A stretch of 64,000 nt of DNA from Pseudomonas reidholzensis (GTDB lineage: Bacteria > Pseudomonadota > Gammaproteobacteria > Pseudomonadales > Pseudomonadaceae), in contig NZ_UNOZ01000022.1 in NCBI RefSeq assembly GCF_900536025.1, forward strand, positions 62,001 to 126,000, read 5' to 3'. The position numbers and the translations under genes are program-made. Within the stretch, counting starts at the first letter, position 1. Each line of letters begins with the position of its first letter. Below, piece after piece: positions 38,361-47,516 of this stretch. The notes beneath the pieces were generated by a model. It did no database searches. It was not told the DNA's origin and saw nothing but the letters and a program-made list of their open reading frames with translations.

Positions 38361-39136
38361 CAGACCGACTCCTTGAACACGGGCGGGCGTTTTTCGAGGA
38401 AGGCGCGCATGGCTTCCTTGGAGTCCTCGTGACGGGTCATTTCCACGGTGAGGTTCTGCTCGAAGCGGTAACCCTCTTTCAGGCCCATGGTCTCGACGGT
38501 GTTGATCGCACGCTTGGCCAGTTTCAGCGCCATCGGGCTCTTCGAGGCGATTTCGTGGGCGATCGACAGGGCCTCGTCCATCAGCGCTTCACGCGTGGTG
38601 CAGGCCTCGATGATGCCGCGCCGGTACAGCTCGGCGGCGCTGACCCGGTAACCGGACAAGACCATCCGCCGGGTCAGTGAATGGGGGAACAGGCGCATGG
38701 TGTGACGCACCCCGCCCATCAGGCCGATGTCGATTTCCGGCAGGCCGAACACGGCGTTTTCCGAGGCCAGGATGATGTCGCAGCACAGCACCAGGCCGAG
38801 CCCGGCGCCCAGGGCCGGGCCATTGACGGCGGCGATCACCGGCTTGCTCGACTCCATGATGCAGAAGCCGACCTCACGGGTGCGGCGCAGGTGGCGGTTG
38901 GTGTCGCCGGGCACGGCGCCGACCTGCCCGCGCGACTTGATGTCGGCACCGGCAGAGAAGACCTTGCCGGCACCGGTGAGCACGATGACGCGCACCTCGG
39001 GCAGATCGTTAAGCTCGTCGAAGACCTCGATCAGCTCTTCGGCAAACTCACGGGATTGGGCATTGACCGGCGGCGCGTCGAGGGTGACGACGGCGACATG
39101 GTCAGCGATGGCGACTTTGAGCAAATTGTTCTGCAT
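38360..39136 (-). CDS. Enoyl-CoA hydratase/isomerase (crotonase family)
   Basis: This 258-residue crotonase has AGKVFSAGADIKSRG near residue 57, NGPALGAGLGLVLCCDIILA near 102 and GLPEIDIGLMGGVRHTMRLF near 130. The first hydratase glutamate is absent (GAGLGL) while the second (LPEIDIGL) is present, so hydratase, isomerase or retro-aldol roles are all open. It lies between two acyl-CoA dehydrogenase genes in the order acyl-CoA ligase - dehydrogenase - hydratase - dehydrogenase, with overlapping or near-overlapping ends. Confidence 0.88.
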   Translation of the reverse strand: MQNNLLKVAIADHVAVVTLDAPPVNAQSREFAEELIEVFDELNDLPEVRVIVLTGAGKVFSAGADIKSRGQVGAVPGDTNRHLRRTREVGFCIMESSKPVIAAVNGPALGAGLGLVLCCDIILASENAVFGLPEIDIGLMGGVRHTMRLFPHSLTRRMVLSGYRVSAAELYRRGIIEACTTREALMDEALSIAHEIASKSPMALKLAKRAINTVETMGLKEGYRFEQNLTVEMTRHEDSKEAMRAFLEKRPPVFKESV

Positions 39137-39155
39137 GGGGGCTGTCCGCACCGCC

Positions 39156-40274
39156 TCAGGCGGCACGCTCCTCTTGGATGAATTGAACACGCAGGCTTTC
39201 AGGCTGGCCGAGTGCGGCGCCCAGGTTGATCGCGCGCTTGAGGTAAAGACCGATGTCGCACTCGTCGGTAAAGCCCATGGCGCCGAACAGGTGGATCGCC
39301 TGGCGGCCGACGAACGCCGCCGCGTCGCCCGCCCGCGCCTTGGCCGCATACACCGCCAGCCGCGCCTCGCGCTCATGGCCCTGCTCGAGCCGCTCGACCG
39401 CGTTGACCACCGCCGAACAGGCGAACTCCGCCTCGGCCCAGAGATCGACCAGGCGGTGCTGGAGCACCTGGAAACTGGCCAGCGGCTTGCCGAACTGCTT
39501 GCGGTCGATGGTGTACTGGCGGGTCAGCGCGAAGGCCTGGCTGGCGATACCGGCCAGCTCCGCGGCCAGTGCCGTGCGCGCCAGGTTGATCGAGGCCTCG
39601 AGCATGCCACGCAGGTCACCGCGCGCCAGGATCCGTTCGCCAGCCACCAGGCAGTTGCTCAGCCGCAACGACGAGATCACCCCGCCATCCACCCCCGGGC
39701 GGTCAGCGCGCTCGAGCCCTTCGGCATTACCGGGCACGCTGACCAGCAGGTCTTCATCACCTGCGCGGGCCAGCAGCAGAAAATCACTGGCCGAGCGCGC
39801 TGCTTCGATGAACCCACGGCGGCCGTCTAGCAGCACGCCGCCGGCAAGCAGGCGGGCGGTGACCGCCTCACCGTCGCTGCCCGCGGTCACGGCCGGCACG
39901 ACAATACAGGTGCCCTGCACCAGCCCGGCTGCGAGACGCTGACGCTCCGGCGAGTCCGCCACGCGGGTGAGCAAGGCGCTGCTGAGTACCGAGGCCGTGG
40001 CGATGGGCGAAGCAATCAGCGCTTGCCCCAACGCGTGGCTGATGACCGCCTGTTGGCGAATCCCCAGGTCGGCCCCGCCCAGGGCCTCGGGCAGCATCAG
40101 GCCGACCCAGCCGGCCGCCGCCATTTCCTGCCACTGCGCCAGGTCCAGGTCGGCCTCGGCGCCGCGCAGGCGCCGCAGGCTTTGCGGGCCGGGACGCCCC
40201 TGGGCAAAAGCGGCCACGCTGTCGCGCAGCATCTCGAGCACGCCGTCCTCGTCAGCCATGATTAGTTGTGGCAT
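39156..40274 (-). CDS. Acyl-CoA dehydrogenase homologue, probable non-catalytic partner subunit
   Basis: This 372-residue acyl-CoA dehydrogenase-fold protein has the FAD/subunit motif [20 protein letters not shown] near residue 245 and [15 protein letters not shown] near 325. No glutamate is found at the isovaleryl-type position ([10 protein letters not shown]) and the C-terminal EGT/GGT loop is missing ([13 protein letters not shown]). This fits the inactive partner of alpha2-beta2 acyl-CoA dehydrogenases known from steroid and terpenoid degradation. AAGGAG is 8 bases before ATG 40274, inside the ligase gene; the reading frames overlap by 23 bases. Confidence 0.87.
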   Translation of the reverse strand: MPQLIMADEDGVLEMLRDSVAAFAQGRPGPQSLRRLRGAEADLDLAQWQEMAAAGWVGLMLPEALGGADLGIRQQAVISHALGQALIASPIATASVLSSALLTRVADSPERQRLAAGLVQGTCIVVPAVTAGSDGEAVTARLLAGGVLLDGRRGFIEAARSASDFLLLARAGDEDLLVSVPGNAEGLERADRPGVDGGVISSLRLSNCLVAGERILARGDLRGMLEASINLARTALAAELAGIASQAFALTRQYTIDRKQFGKPLASFQVLQHRLVDLWAEAEFACSAVVNAVERLEQGHEREARLAVYAAKARAGDAAAFVGRQAIHLFGAMGFTDECDIGLYLKRAINLGAALGQPESLRVQFIQEERAA

Positions 40275-41940
40275 TCACATCACTCCTTTGCGGGGCGGCC
40301 TGGGGCCGCTCACTGGTGAAAACGAAATCCTTGAACTGCTCGCGCAGGCGGGCCTTCTGCAATTTGCCGGTGGCGGTATGGGGCAGTTGGTCGACGAACA
40401 CCACGTCGTCGGGCAACCACCACTTGGCCACCTGGGTACTGAGAAACGCCAGCAGGTCGCAGGCCTGGACGTCGACGCCGGGCTTGACCACCACCACCAG
40501 CAGGGGTCGCTCCTGCCAGCGCGAATGCGGCAGGCCGATCACCGCCGCCTCTTGCACGGCGGGATGGCCGATGGCGGCGTTTTCCAGGTCGATGGAGCTG
40601 ATCCATTCACCGCCCGACTTGATCACGTCCTTGCTGCGGTCGGTGATCTGCAGGTAACCGTCTTCATCGATGCTCGCCACATCACCGGTCTGCAACCAGC
40701 CGCCCGCATCCATCACCTGGCCGCCGTCGCCCTTGTAGTAGCCCGAGGCGACCCACGGCCCACGCACCTTGAGATGCCCTGCACTCTTGCCGTCCCGTGG
40801 CAAGGTGCGCCCGAGGTCGTCGACCACCTGCACTTCGACGCCATACACCGGGCGGCCGGCCTTGGCGCGCACGTCGATCTGCTCATCCAGCGACAGCGCC
40901 AGGTGCTTGGGCAGCAGGTTGCCTATGGTGCCCATCGGGCTGGTTTCGCTCATGCCCCAGGCCTGGATACTGGTGGCGCCCAACAGCCGATGCAGGCGTT
41001 CGATCAACGCCCGCGGCGCTGCCGAGCCGCCAATCACCACGCGCTCGAGGGCCAGCTCGCCGGTCAGCAGTTGTGGGTGTTCTTCGATGAACTGCAGCAA
41101 GCCCAGCCATACCGTCGGCACGCCGATGGAGAAGGTGCAGCGCTCCTGCTGCAACAGAGGCAGCAGGCTTGGCCCGTCCAGCCAGGGGCCAGGCAACACG
41201 ACCTTGGCACCGCACATCGCCGAGGCGTACGGCAGCCCCCAGGCGTTGACGTGAAACAGCGGCACGATCAACAGCACGCAGTCGCGACAGGACAGCTGCA
41301 GGCCGTCCATCGAGCAGGTGTTGAACGAATGCAGCAGCGTTGAGCGATGGCTGTACAGCACCCCTTTCGGGTTGCCGGTCGTGCCGGAGGTGTAGCACAA
41401 CGATGAGGCCTGGGTTTCCTCGAACAACGGCCACTCGAACTCGTCGGTTTCGGCCTCGATCAAGTCCTCGTAGCACAGGCAGTCGTCGAGGCCTGCCGGC
41501 TTGTGCGCACGGTCGGTCATCACTACCAGGGTGCCGGTGAAGGTCAAGGCAGGGCGTAGCGCGCGGATCAGGTCGGCGAAGGTCAGGTCGAAGAACAGCA
41601 CCTTGGCTTCGGCATGGTTGATGACGTACTCGATCTGCTCCTGGTACAGGCGCGGGTTGACCGTGTTGAGCACCGCGCCCATGCCCGGTACGGCAAAGTA
41701 CAGTTCCATGTGCCGGTGGGTGTTCCAGGCCAGCGAGCCGACCCGATCGCCGTGCCTCACCCCCAAACGCAGCAACGCCTTGGCCATTTTTACCGAGCGT
41801 TGCCGCAGGGTCTGGTAGTTGGTGCGCAGCGTCGGCCCTTCACAGGTACGCGATACGATTTCGACCTCGCCATGATTGAGCGCGGCGTGATCGATCAACG
41901 TGGATATCAACAGTTGCCGGTCTTGCATTAAAGCGTGCAT
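40252..41940 (-). CDS. AMP-forming acyl-CoA ligase (medium/long-chain type)
   Basis: This 562-residue ANL-superfamily enzyme makes acyl-CoA from acid, ATP and CoA. The P-loop is [18 protein letters not shown] near residue 187, followed by [10 protein letters not shown] near 330, [17 protein letters not shown] near 425 and the C-terminal lysine in HTATGKLQK near 530. It resembles AlkK-like fatty-acid ligases. GGAGG lies 5 bases before ATG 41940. It leads the operon ligase - dehydrogenase - hydratase - dehydrogenase and diverges from the SnoaL-like gene across a shared promoter region. Confidence 0.92.
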   Translation of the reverse strand: MHALMQDRQLLISTLIDHAALNHGEVEIVSRTCEGPTLRTNYQTLRQRSVKMAKALLRLGVRHGDRVGSLAWNTHRHMELYFAVPGMGAVLNTVNPRLYQEQIEYVINHAEAKVLFFDLTFADLIRALRPALTFTGTLVVMTDRAHKPAGLDDCLCYEDLIEAETDEFEWPLFEETQASSLCYTSGTTGNPKGVLYSHRSTLLHSFNTCSMDGLQLSCRDCVLLIVPLFHVNAWGLPYASAMCGAKVVLPGPWLDGPSLLPLLQQERCTFSIGVPTVWLGLLQFIEEHPQLLTGELALERVVIGGSAAPRALIERLHRLLGATSIQAWGMSETSPMGTIGNLLPKHLALSLDEQIDVRAKAGRPVYGVEVQVVDDLGRTLPRDGKSAGHLKVRGPWVASGYYKGDGGQVMDAGGWLQTGDVASIDEDGYLQITDRSKDVIKSGGEWISSIDLENAAIGHPAVQEAAVIGLPHSRWQERPLLVVVVKPGVDVQACDLLAFLSTQVAKWWLPDDVVFVDQLPHTATGKLQKARLREQFKDFVFTSERPQAAPQRSDVNATTNHG

Positions 41941-42098
41941 ACCACCTCCAGCGTCCGGTCTTCCATCTTTCAGGGCATTGTTGTTATCACCCGAACGTGG
42001 CCAAACCATCGCGGCAGCTGGCGGTTCATGTCAACGTCGAACACCCAGTCACTCAACAACATCATGGATGTGAATTTAGCGGCGCTGCGGGGGTGTAT

Positions 42099-42112
42099 TT
42101 CACACATGTGAA
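42099..42112. promoter_or_regulatory. Palindrome TTCACA-N2-TGTGAA, candidate IclR operator 2
   Basis: TTCACACATGTGAA lies in the 267-base divergent region between the acyl-CoA ligase (start 41940) and the SnoaL-like gene (start 42208). A lone half-site TGTGAA occurs at 42069-42074. It matches operator 1 at 36325-36338 in arms and spacing. Confidence 0.65.
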
Positions 42113-42207
42113 TTGCCGCAAACCGGGGCGTTCTGCGTTGACGCCCTGCAGGGCTGAAAATACAGTCGAGTGATCCGATACGGGATCGCACAGGGGCAAC
42201 ACACTTC

Positions 42208-42726
42208 ATGTCGACGCTCGAACAGTTATTGGACCGCGAAGCCATTCGCGACTGCCTGTACCGCTATTGCCGCGGCATCGACCGGGTCGATGAGCAGGCC
42301 CTGCGCTCGGCCTACTGGGAGGACGCCCACGACCGCCATGGCGCCTACGACGGGCCTGCCAGCGGGTTCATCGACGGCGCCCTGAGTGCGCTGAAGAGCT
42401 TTGAATGCAGCGTCCACCAGATCACCAACATCCTCATCGAACTCGCGCCGAACAGCGCGCTGGTGGAGTCGAAGTTTCTCGCGTTGCAACGCTCACCCGC
42501 GCCCACTGGCCAGCCTGCCCAAGTGCTTATATTCGGTCGTTATGCGGACTACTTCGAGAAGCGCCAGGGTGAATGGCGAATTGCCAGGCGTACGGTCATC
42601 TATGACTGGGTAGAAGAACAACCTGCCGTGTTGAAATCCATTAACGATCGGTTTGGCCCGCGCGTGCCAGTGGGCGGCCGGTGGCCAGACGATGAGATAT
42701 ACAAACAGTTGAACAGCGCGCGTTGA
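42208..42726 (+). CDS. SnoaL-like/NTF2-superfamily protein
   Basis: This 172-residue protein of the SnoaL-like cone fold begins LEQLLDREAIRDCLYRYCRGIDRVDEQALRSAYW, the standard opening of this group. HQITNILIEL follows near residue 71, then GRYADYFEKRQGEWRIARRTVIYDW near 111; Asp and His residues in these segments are usual catalytic candidates. Family members are isomerases, hydratases, dehydrochlorinases or ring-hydroxylating-dioxygenase-like small subunits. A ring-closing, isomerising or epoxide-opening step in the island is possible, but the reaction is unknown. Confidence 0.8.
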   Translation: MSTLEQLLDREAIRDCLYRYCRGIDRVDEQALRSAYWEDAHDRHGAYDGPASGFIDGALSALKSFECSVHQITNILIELAPNSALVESKFLALQRSPAPTGQPAQVLIFGRYADYFEKRQGEWRIARRTVIYDWVEEQPAVLKSINDRFGPRVPVGGRWPDDEIYKQLNSAR

Positions 42727-42778
42727 GCACCGCTCACTTCGCACTTTTCGCGCACTACCCACTCGCGTCATTAATATC

Positions 42779-42795
42779 AAAACAACAACAATAAA
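42779..42795 (+). promoter_or_regulatory. Extended CA motif before the OprD-type porin gene
   Basis: AAAACAACAACAATAAA lies 12 bases upstream of the porin start codon and fits repeated AAnAAnAA units. Hfq/Crc binding at this place would cover the ribosome site. Confidence 0.5.
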
Positions 42796-42806
42796 CAGAG
42801 CATTAT

Positions 42807-44126
42807 ATGACACTCAAACCTGCACCTTTGTCGCTGCTGTGTCTGCTCACGTCCTCCGCAATGGCCGGAGGCTTCGTGGAAGATTCGACACTTGAACTGG
42901 CCTTGCGCAATGTCTTCTTCACCCACCATTACGACGAGTACACCCCGTCGGCAACCCGCCTCACCAGCAAGTCGCAGGAATGGGCGCAAGGCTTTCGCCT
43001 GACCTACCGATCCGGATTCACGCCCGGTGAGCTGGGTTTCGGGGTCGATGCCATTGGCATGTTCGCGGTCAAGCTCGACGGTGGTGCCGGCCATCACCAG
43101 CGCGGCACCATGATCCCCAGCGACGGGGATGGCGCAGCCGACAGCTGGGCCCGGGCGGCGGGCAATGCCAAGCTGAAGTACTCACAAACCACGTTGTTCA
43201 GCGGCAATGCCATCGCCCCCAGCATCCCGGTGCTGCTGTCCGACGACACCCGCGTGCTGCCGCAGACCTACCAGGGCTGGAGCGTGGTCTCCAAGGACAT
43301 CACCAACGTGGTCGCCACCGGCGGCAGGCTGACCAAGGCCACCGGCCGTTACTCCTCCGACCGCGCCGGCCTCGCCGCAGCCGGTGGCACCCAGGAGAGC
43401 GGCGGTTTCAATTATGCGGGCTTCGATTACACGCCGACCGAGAACATCAAGGCGCAGTACTACTTTGGCCAGTTGGAGGACTACTACAAACAGGACTTTC
43501 TCGGCCTGACCGCCAAGCATGCCTTCAGGGACGGTCAGTCGCTGTTCGCCGACCTGCGTTATTTCAGGAGCCGTGCGGACGGGCGCAATGGCGATGCGGG
43601 GTATCGCATCGCGGGCTACACCGAGGATGCGAGTGGGCGCATCGACAACACCACCTGGTCGGCCTCGCTGACCTACGCCAACGGTGGGCATGCGTTGATG
43701 GCGGGTTACCAGAGCGTCTCGGACGACAGTGGTTTCGCCGCCATCATCCCCTCCTCGCTGCCCAACAAGGAAGCCGGCGCGTTCACCTTCTACCTGCAGA
43801 CCTCACGCTTGCTGTACGGCTTCACCCGTGCCGGCGAGCAGACACGCTTCGCCCAGTACACCTACAACTTCGCCGCGGCGGGGCTGCCTGGGCTGGTGTT
43901 CAATGCGTCGTACTGGCAAGGCAGCGACATCAACCAGTTCAGCGGCGGCAGTGCCCGCGAATGGGAGCGTGACCTGGCGCTGCACTATGTGGTCCAGAGC
44001 GGGCCGGCCAAAGGGTTGGGCATCTCTTACTACAACGCCATCGGCCACAGCACGACGGTGTATGAGGCGAACCACCGCAATACCGAAAACCGGGTGTATG
44101 TGAACTACACGATTCCGATTTTCTGA
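42807..44126 (+). CDS. OprD-family outer-membrane porin
   Basis: This 439-residue protein has a short signal peptide (SLLCLLTSSAMAGG, cleaved near residue 21). The OprD-family opening is FVEDSTLELALRNVFF, followed by EWAQGFRLTYRSGFTPGELGFGVDA and a C-terminal barrel strand YVNYTIPIF ending in Phe. OprD porins take in carboxylates and small aromatic or cyclic acids, which fits an acid as the island's growth substrate. It follows the SnoaL-like gene by 80 bases and may be co-transcribed with it. Confidence 0.92.
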   Translation: MTLKPAPLSLLCLLTSSAMAGGFVEDSTLELALRNVFFTHHYDEYTPSATRLTSKSQEWAQGFRLTYRSGFTPGELGFGVDAIGMFAVKLDGGAGHHQRGTMIPSDGDGAADSWARAAGNAKLKYSQTTLFSGNAIAPSIPVLLSDDTRVLPQTYQGWSVVSKDITNVVATGGRLTKATGRYSSDRAGLAAAGGTQESGGFNYAGFDYTPTENIKAQYYFGQLEDYYKQDFLGLTAKHAFRDGQSLFADLRYFRSRADGRNGDAGYRIAGYTEDASGRIDNTTWSASLTYANGGHALMAGYQSVSDDSGFAAIIPSSLPNKEAGAFTFYLQTSRLLYGFTRAGEQTRFAQYTYNFAAAGLPGLVFNASYWQGSDINQFSGGSAREWERDLALHYVVQSGPAKGLGISYYNAIGHSTTVYEANHRNTENRVYVNYTIPIF

Positions 44127-44130
44127 ATAC

Positions 44131-44375
44131 GCCCTTACGTGCTTTGAAATCGCACTTGGCTTGAGCTCGCTGGGGCCGCTGCGCGCCCCTTTCGCGACAC
44201 AAGGCCGCTCCCACAGGGTGCGGTGTTGCCCAATTTCTGTTTCATTCGCGAAAGTTACTGCAAGGCGCCGCCCATGTGGGAGCGGCCTTGTGTCGCGAAA
44301 GGGCTGCGCAGCGGCCCCAGCGGGCCAACGCCAAGCGCAATTTCAAAGCACCTTGAAAGGGATGGCCGTAAGGGC
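44131..44375. repeat. Very long inverted repeat of the REP-like family
   Basis: The left arm (about 44131-44215) and right arm (about 44275-44375) share GCCCTTACG/CGTAAGGGC at the outside, GCTTTGAAAT..CGC..TTGGC next, and TTTCGCGACACAAGGCCGCT in the core. The right arm has an extra segment of about 16 bases. It fills the gap between the convergent porin and aldehyde dehydrogenase genes. The core is the same as at 22624-22746. Confidence 0.85.
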
Positions 44376-44416
44376 GTAAGGGGCCGGTAAACCCACCACA
44401 CCCGATGAATCAGCCG

Positions 44417-45841
44417 CTACTGCGCATCCAGATGGTTAATACACACCACCTTGGGCTGGGTCATGTCTTCATAAGCGAACCGTACCCCTTCACGACCGAG
44501 GCTGCCGTACTTGAACCCTCCAAACGGCATGGCGTCGAAGCGATAATCAGACGAATCGTTGATCATCACACCCCCCGCCTCGATCCGCCGCGCCAGCTTC
44601 AGCGCCGTCGACAAATCGCGGGTGAACACCCCGGCATGCAGGCTGTATTCCGGGGCATTGGCCAGGGCAACAGCCTCATCGAGGGTGTCGAACGGCTCAA
44701 GAATCACCACCGGGGCGAACACCTCCTGCAGCCACAGGCGGCTGTCGTGGCTGACCTGCTCCAGCACCGTGGGGGCATACAGTGCGCCTTGCCGGCGATG
44801 ACCGCAGAGTAGTGTCGCCCCCTCCCCCAGCGCCTCGTCCACCAGTTGCTCGGTGCGCCGGGCCGCCTGCTCGGTGACCATCGGCCCGACATCCGTTTCG
44901 AGGCTCGCCGGGTCGCCCACGCGCAATGCCTTGGACTGCGCGACGAACTGCTCGCGGAAGGCTGTGTACAAGCCGCGTTGGACGAGAATACGTTGGGTGC
45001 CGATGCAGTTCTGCCCCGCTGCCCAGAAGGCACCCGAGACACACGACTCCACCGTCGGAGTCAGGTCGCAATCTTCCAGCACCAGCACCGGCGCATTGCC
45101 GCCCAGGTCCATGGCGAGTTTTTTCAAGCCCGCAGTGCGGGCAATCGACTCGCCGGTGGCAAAACCACCAGTGAAGGAAATCATCCGTACTTCGCGCAGC
45201 TCGACCAGCGCCTTGCCCAGCTCGACTCCGCCGGTGGCGGTGACCACCACGTTTTCCCCGAGCCCGGCCTGCACCAGGCAATCGACCAGTTTCAAGGCCG
45301 ACAACGGCGCCAGCTCGGACGGCTTGAGGATCACCGCATTGCCACCGGCAATCGCCGGGCCCAGCTTGTGCGCCACCAGGTTGAGCGGGTCGTTGTAGGG
45401 CGTGATCGCGACGATCAGGCCCAGCGGCTCACGGCTGAACCAACCTTGGCGGGACTCGGACCCCTCATAGGCGTCGAACGGCACCACTTCGCCGGCATTG
45501 CGCCGCGCTTCCTCGGCGGACAGCTTCAGCGTGTTCACACAGCGCTTCACTTCCTTCTGGGCCTGACGCAAGGTCTTGCCGGCCTCGGCGACGATCAGCG
45601 CGGCGAACGCAGCACCATCGGCCTCGACCAGGCGCGCGGCGTCTTCAAGAATGCGCGCGCGACGGTGCCGCGGCATCGCCGCACTTTCAAGGCACCCAGC
45701 CCGTGCGCGCGCCACCAGGGCGGGTACTGCTGTTGCGTCCAGGCAAGGCACACGCCCTACCAGACGACCGTCGAACGGGCTGAACACGTCGATGTGGCTC
45801 GGCGCTACAGCGTGAACACTGGCCATGCGAGATACGCTCAT
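44417..45841 (-). CDS. Aldehyde dehydrogenase, possibly aspartate-semialdehyde oxidising
   Basis: This 474-residue NAD(P)-dependent aldehyde dehydrogenase has [22 protein letters not shown] near residue 145 and [19 protein letters not shown] near 243 (Glu, although the usual ELGG is DLGG). The catalytic Cys is in [14 protein letters not shown] near 275, and the C-terminal [13 protein letters not shown] follows. It resembles lactaldehyde/phosphonoacetaldehyde-type dehydrogenases. The gene starts 10 bases after a homoserine dehydrogenase gene, so oxidation of aspartate semialdehyde to aspartate is an attractive inference. The start at 45841 is favoured by GGAG upstream; the longer open frame to 46078 overlaps the neighbour. 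Confidence 0.85.
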   Translation of the reverse strand: MSVSRMASVHAVAPSHIDVFSPFDGRLVGRVPCLDATAVPALVARARAGCLESAAMPRHRRARILEDAARLVEADGAAFAALIVAEAGKTLRQAQKEVKRCVNTLKLSAEEARRNAGEVVPFDAYEGSESRQGWFSREPLGLIVAITPYNDPLNLVAHKLGPAIAGGNAVILKPSELAPLSALKLVDCLVQAGLGENVVVTATGGVELGKALVELREVRMISFTGGFATGESIARTAGLKKLAMDLGGNAPVLVLEDCDLTPTVESCVSGAFWAAGQNCIGTQRILVQRGLYTAFREQFVAQSKALRVGDPASLETDVGPMVTEQAARRTEQLVDEALGEGATLLCGHRRQGALYAPTVLEQVSHDSRLWLQEVFAPVVILEPFDTLDEAVALANAPEYSLHAGVFTRDLSTALKLARRIEAGGVMINDSSDYRFDAMPFGGFKYGSLGREGVRFAYEDMTQPKVVCINHLDAQ

Positions 45842-45851
45842 AAAGACTCCG

Positions 45852-46892
45852 TTACCGGCGATCGGTGGTGTGCAGGGCGATGATGTCGGAGAGCAAGGCA
45901 TAGGCGGTCTCGATACGCCCCGCGCCCGGCCCGGACACCGTGACCGCACCCAGCAGCCCGGTGTTGAACGACACCGCATTGACGGCGCCATTGATGCCAG
46001 CCAGCGGGTGCTCGAGTGGCAACAGACGGGCTTCGACACTCGCCGCCACCGAGCCGTCCGCCGCCTTGCTGGCCGCACCGATCAGCTTCCAGCACTGGCC
46101 GGTGGCCTGGGCCTTGACGATATCCGCCGCGCTGATGCCACTGATGCCCGAGCACGTCACATCGCTGACAGTCAGCCGAGCGTCCAGCAACTCGTTGGCC
46201 AGGATCACCACCTTGAGGCGCACGTCATAGCCTTCGACGTCTGCCGTCGGGTCGGCTTCGGCATAGCCCAGCTGTTGCGCCTCGGCCACCGCATCCGCGA
46301 ACGCCATACCGGCTTTCATGCGCGTCAGCACATAGTTGGAGGTGCCATTGAGGATGCCCTCGAACCCTTGGATCTGCGACCCGGCCAGGGCCTGTTTGGC
46401 CAGGCGGATCACCGGAGTGCCGCTCATTACCGCGCCTTCGTATTCGAACGCGACGTTGTGCTGGCGGGCCAGCGCCTTGAGCTCGGCACCGTGCAAGGCG
46501 ATCGGCCCCTTGTTGGTGGTCACCACATGGATGCCGCTCTCCAGTGCCCAGCGGCAGAAGGTGGCGGCCGGCTCACCATCGACCGGATTGGTGAAGGTGG
46601 CCTCGGCGATGATGTCGGCGCCGGACTGCTTGATGACGGTTTCGTTGAACGCCTCGGCGGTGCCACCGGCAATCTGTGCCAGCGCGCCTTTTTCGGCGGG
46701 CAGCGCCGCCAGCGCGGCAGCGTCCAGGCCATCGCGATCGACCACCGAGCCGAGGAACAGGTCCGTCACGCCGACGATCTTCAGGCTGAAGCCGAGGGTG
46801 GCCTGCCAGCGGGCATTGGACGTTGCGATCAACTGGGCCAAGCCTCGGTTGACACCGCCGAAACCGACCAGGGCAATTTTGTATTCAGTCAC
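45852..46892 (-). CDS. Homoserine dehydrogenase, short form without ACT domain
   Basis: This 346-residue NAD(P)-dependent enzyme has [14 protein letters not shown] near residue 9, [10 protein letters not shown] near 124, the signature [44 protein letters not shown] in outline at 180-224 (Glu, Asp and Lys catalytic residues), and a C-terminal catalytic part. The usual biosynthetic enzyme of pseudomonads is about 430 residues with an ACT feedback domain; this one stops before it, so threonine should not inhibit it. With the aldehyde dehydrogenase downstream it could run in the oxidising direction, homoserine to aspartate semialdehyde. Confidence 0.88.
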   Translation of the reverse strand: MTEYKIALVGFGGVNRGLAQLIATSNARWQATLGFSLKIVGVTDLFLGSVVDRDGLDAAALAALPAEKGALAQIAGGTAEAFNETVIKQSGADIIAEATFTNPVDGEPAATFCRWALESGIHVVTTNKGPIALHGAELKALARQHNVAFEYEGAVMSGTPVIRLAKQALAGSQIQGFEGILNGTSNYVLTRMKAGMAFADAVAEAQQLGYAEADPTADVEGYDVRLKVVILANELLDARLTVSDVTCSGISGISAADIVKAQATGQCWKLIGAASKAADGSVAASVEARLLPLEHPLAGINGAVNAVSFNTGLLGAVTVSGPGAGRIETAYALLSDIIALHTTDRR

Positions 46893-46961
46893 GATGGCAT
46901 TCCTTTTTGCTGTTGTTTGATGGGCTCAGCGTACGAGCCGGGTGCGGGCACTTGAATAGGC

Positions 46962-46989
46962 CAAATCGCTGTATTAGTTGGTCGATTTG
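46962..46989. promoter_or_regulatory. Inverted repeat, candidate AsnC/Lrp operator upstream of the homoserine dehydrogenase gene
   Basis: CAAATCG (46962-46968) and CGATTTG (46983-46989) form an inverted repeat with a 14-base spacer. It lies about 70 bases upstream of the homoserine dehydrogenase start, in the 186-base gap after the AsnC/Lrp-type gene. Lrp-family regulators bind such split palindromes next to their own genes. Confidence 0.45.
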
Positions 46990-47078
46990 CCCATGCTCGA
47001 ACAGGCCCGAAACAGAGGCGCAGGCAAGCGCCCCCGCTGCACGAGCGCGGCGGGAGCACGGGTGGGGCCAGAGGTTTT

Positions 47079-47516
47079 TTAGAAGACGGCGGAGAGCACG
47101 AACGAGGTGACGGTGTTTTCCACGCCCGCCATGGCGGCGATTTCTTTCCAGACGGCATGGACCCGCTCGGGGCTGGCGGCATCGACCCGCACCATCAGGT
47201 CAAACTCGCCACTGAGCACTTCACAGCGGACCACCTCGGGGATGCCCTGCAATGTGCTCAGCACCTCGTCACCGCGCATTCGATCGTAGCGGTAGACGAA
47301 TATCACCGCGCTGATCAACGACGAGGGCCGGCGTGAGTCGCCCAGCCGAACGGTATAGCCCTGGATGGCGCCATCGCGCTCAAGCCGCTCGATACGCTGG
47401 CGCACCGCATTGCGCGACAGGTTCACCTTGGCGCCGAGTTCGGCGTGGGCGATCCGCGCGTTGGCGCTCAGCTCGGCCAGGATGCGCTCGTCCAGCGGGT
47501 CGAGGATGCGCTTCAT
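47079..47516 (-). CDS. Lrp/AsnC-family transcriptional regulator
   Basis: This 145-residue protein has an N-terminal helix-turn-helix (LDPLDERILAELSANARIAHAELGAKVNLSRNAVRQRIERLERDG in outline, residues 5-49) and a C-terminal RAM/ACT-like effector domain (GIPEVVRCEVLSGEFDLMVRVDA). It probably senses an amino acid and controls the neighbouring genes. Its ATG overlaps the threonine-synthase-type stop (ATGA), so the regulator is co-translated with the upstream enzyme. The start is chosen at 47516 (MKRILDPLDERIL). Confidence 0.92.
   Translation of the reverse strand: MKRILDPLDERILAELSANARIAHAELGAKVNLSRNAVRQRIERLERDGAIQGYTVRLGDSRRPSSLISAVIFVYRYDRMRGDEVLSTLQGIPEVVRCEVLSGEFDLMVRVDAASPERVHAVWKEIAAMAGVENTVTSFVLSAVF

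Noticed and set aside
45842..46078. N-terminal extension of the aldehyde dehydrogenase gene
   Set aside because: The extension overlaps the homoserine dehydrogenase gene out of frame, is Arg/Cys-rich and has no aldehyde dehydrogenase similarity; GGAG supports the start at 45841.
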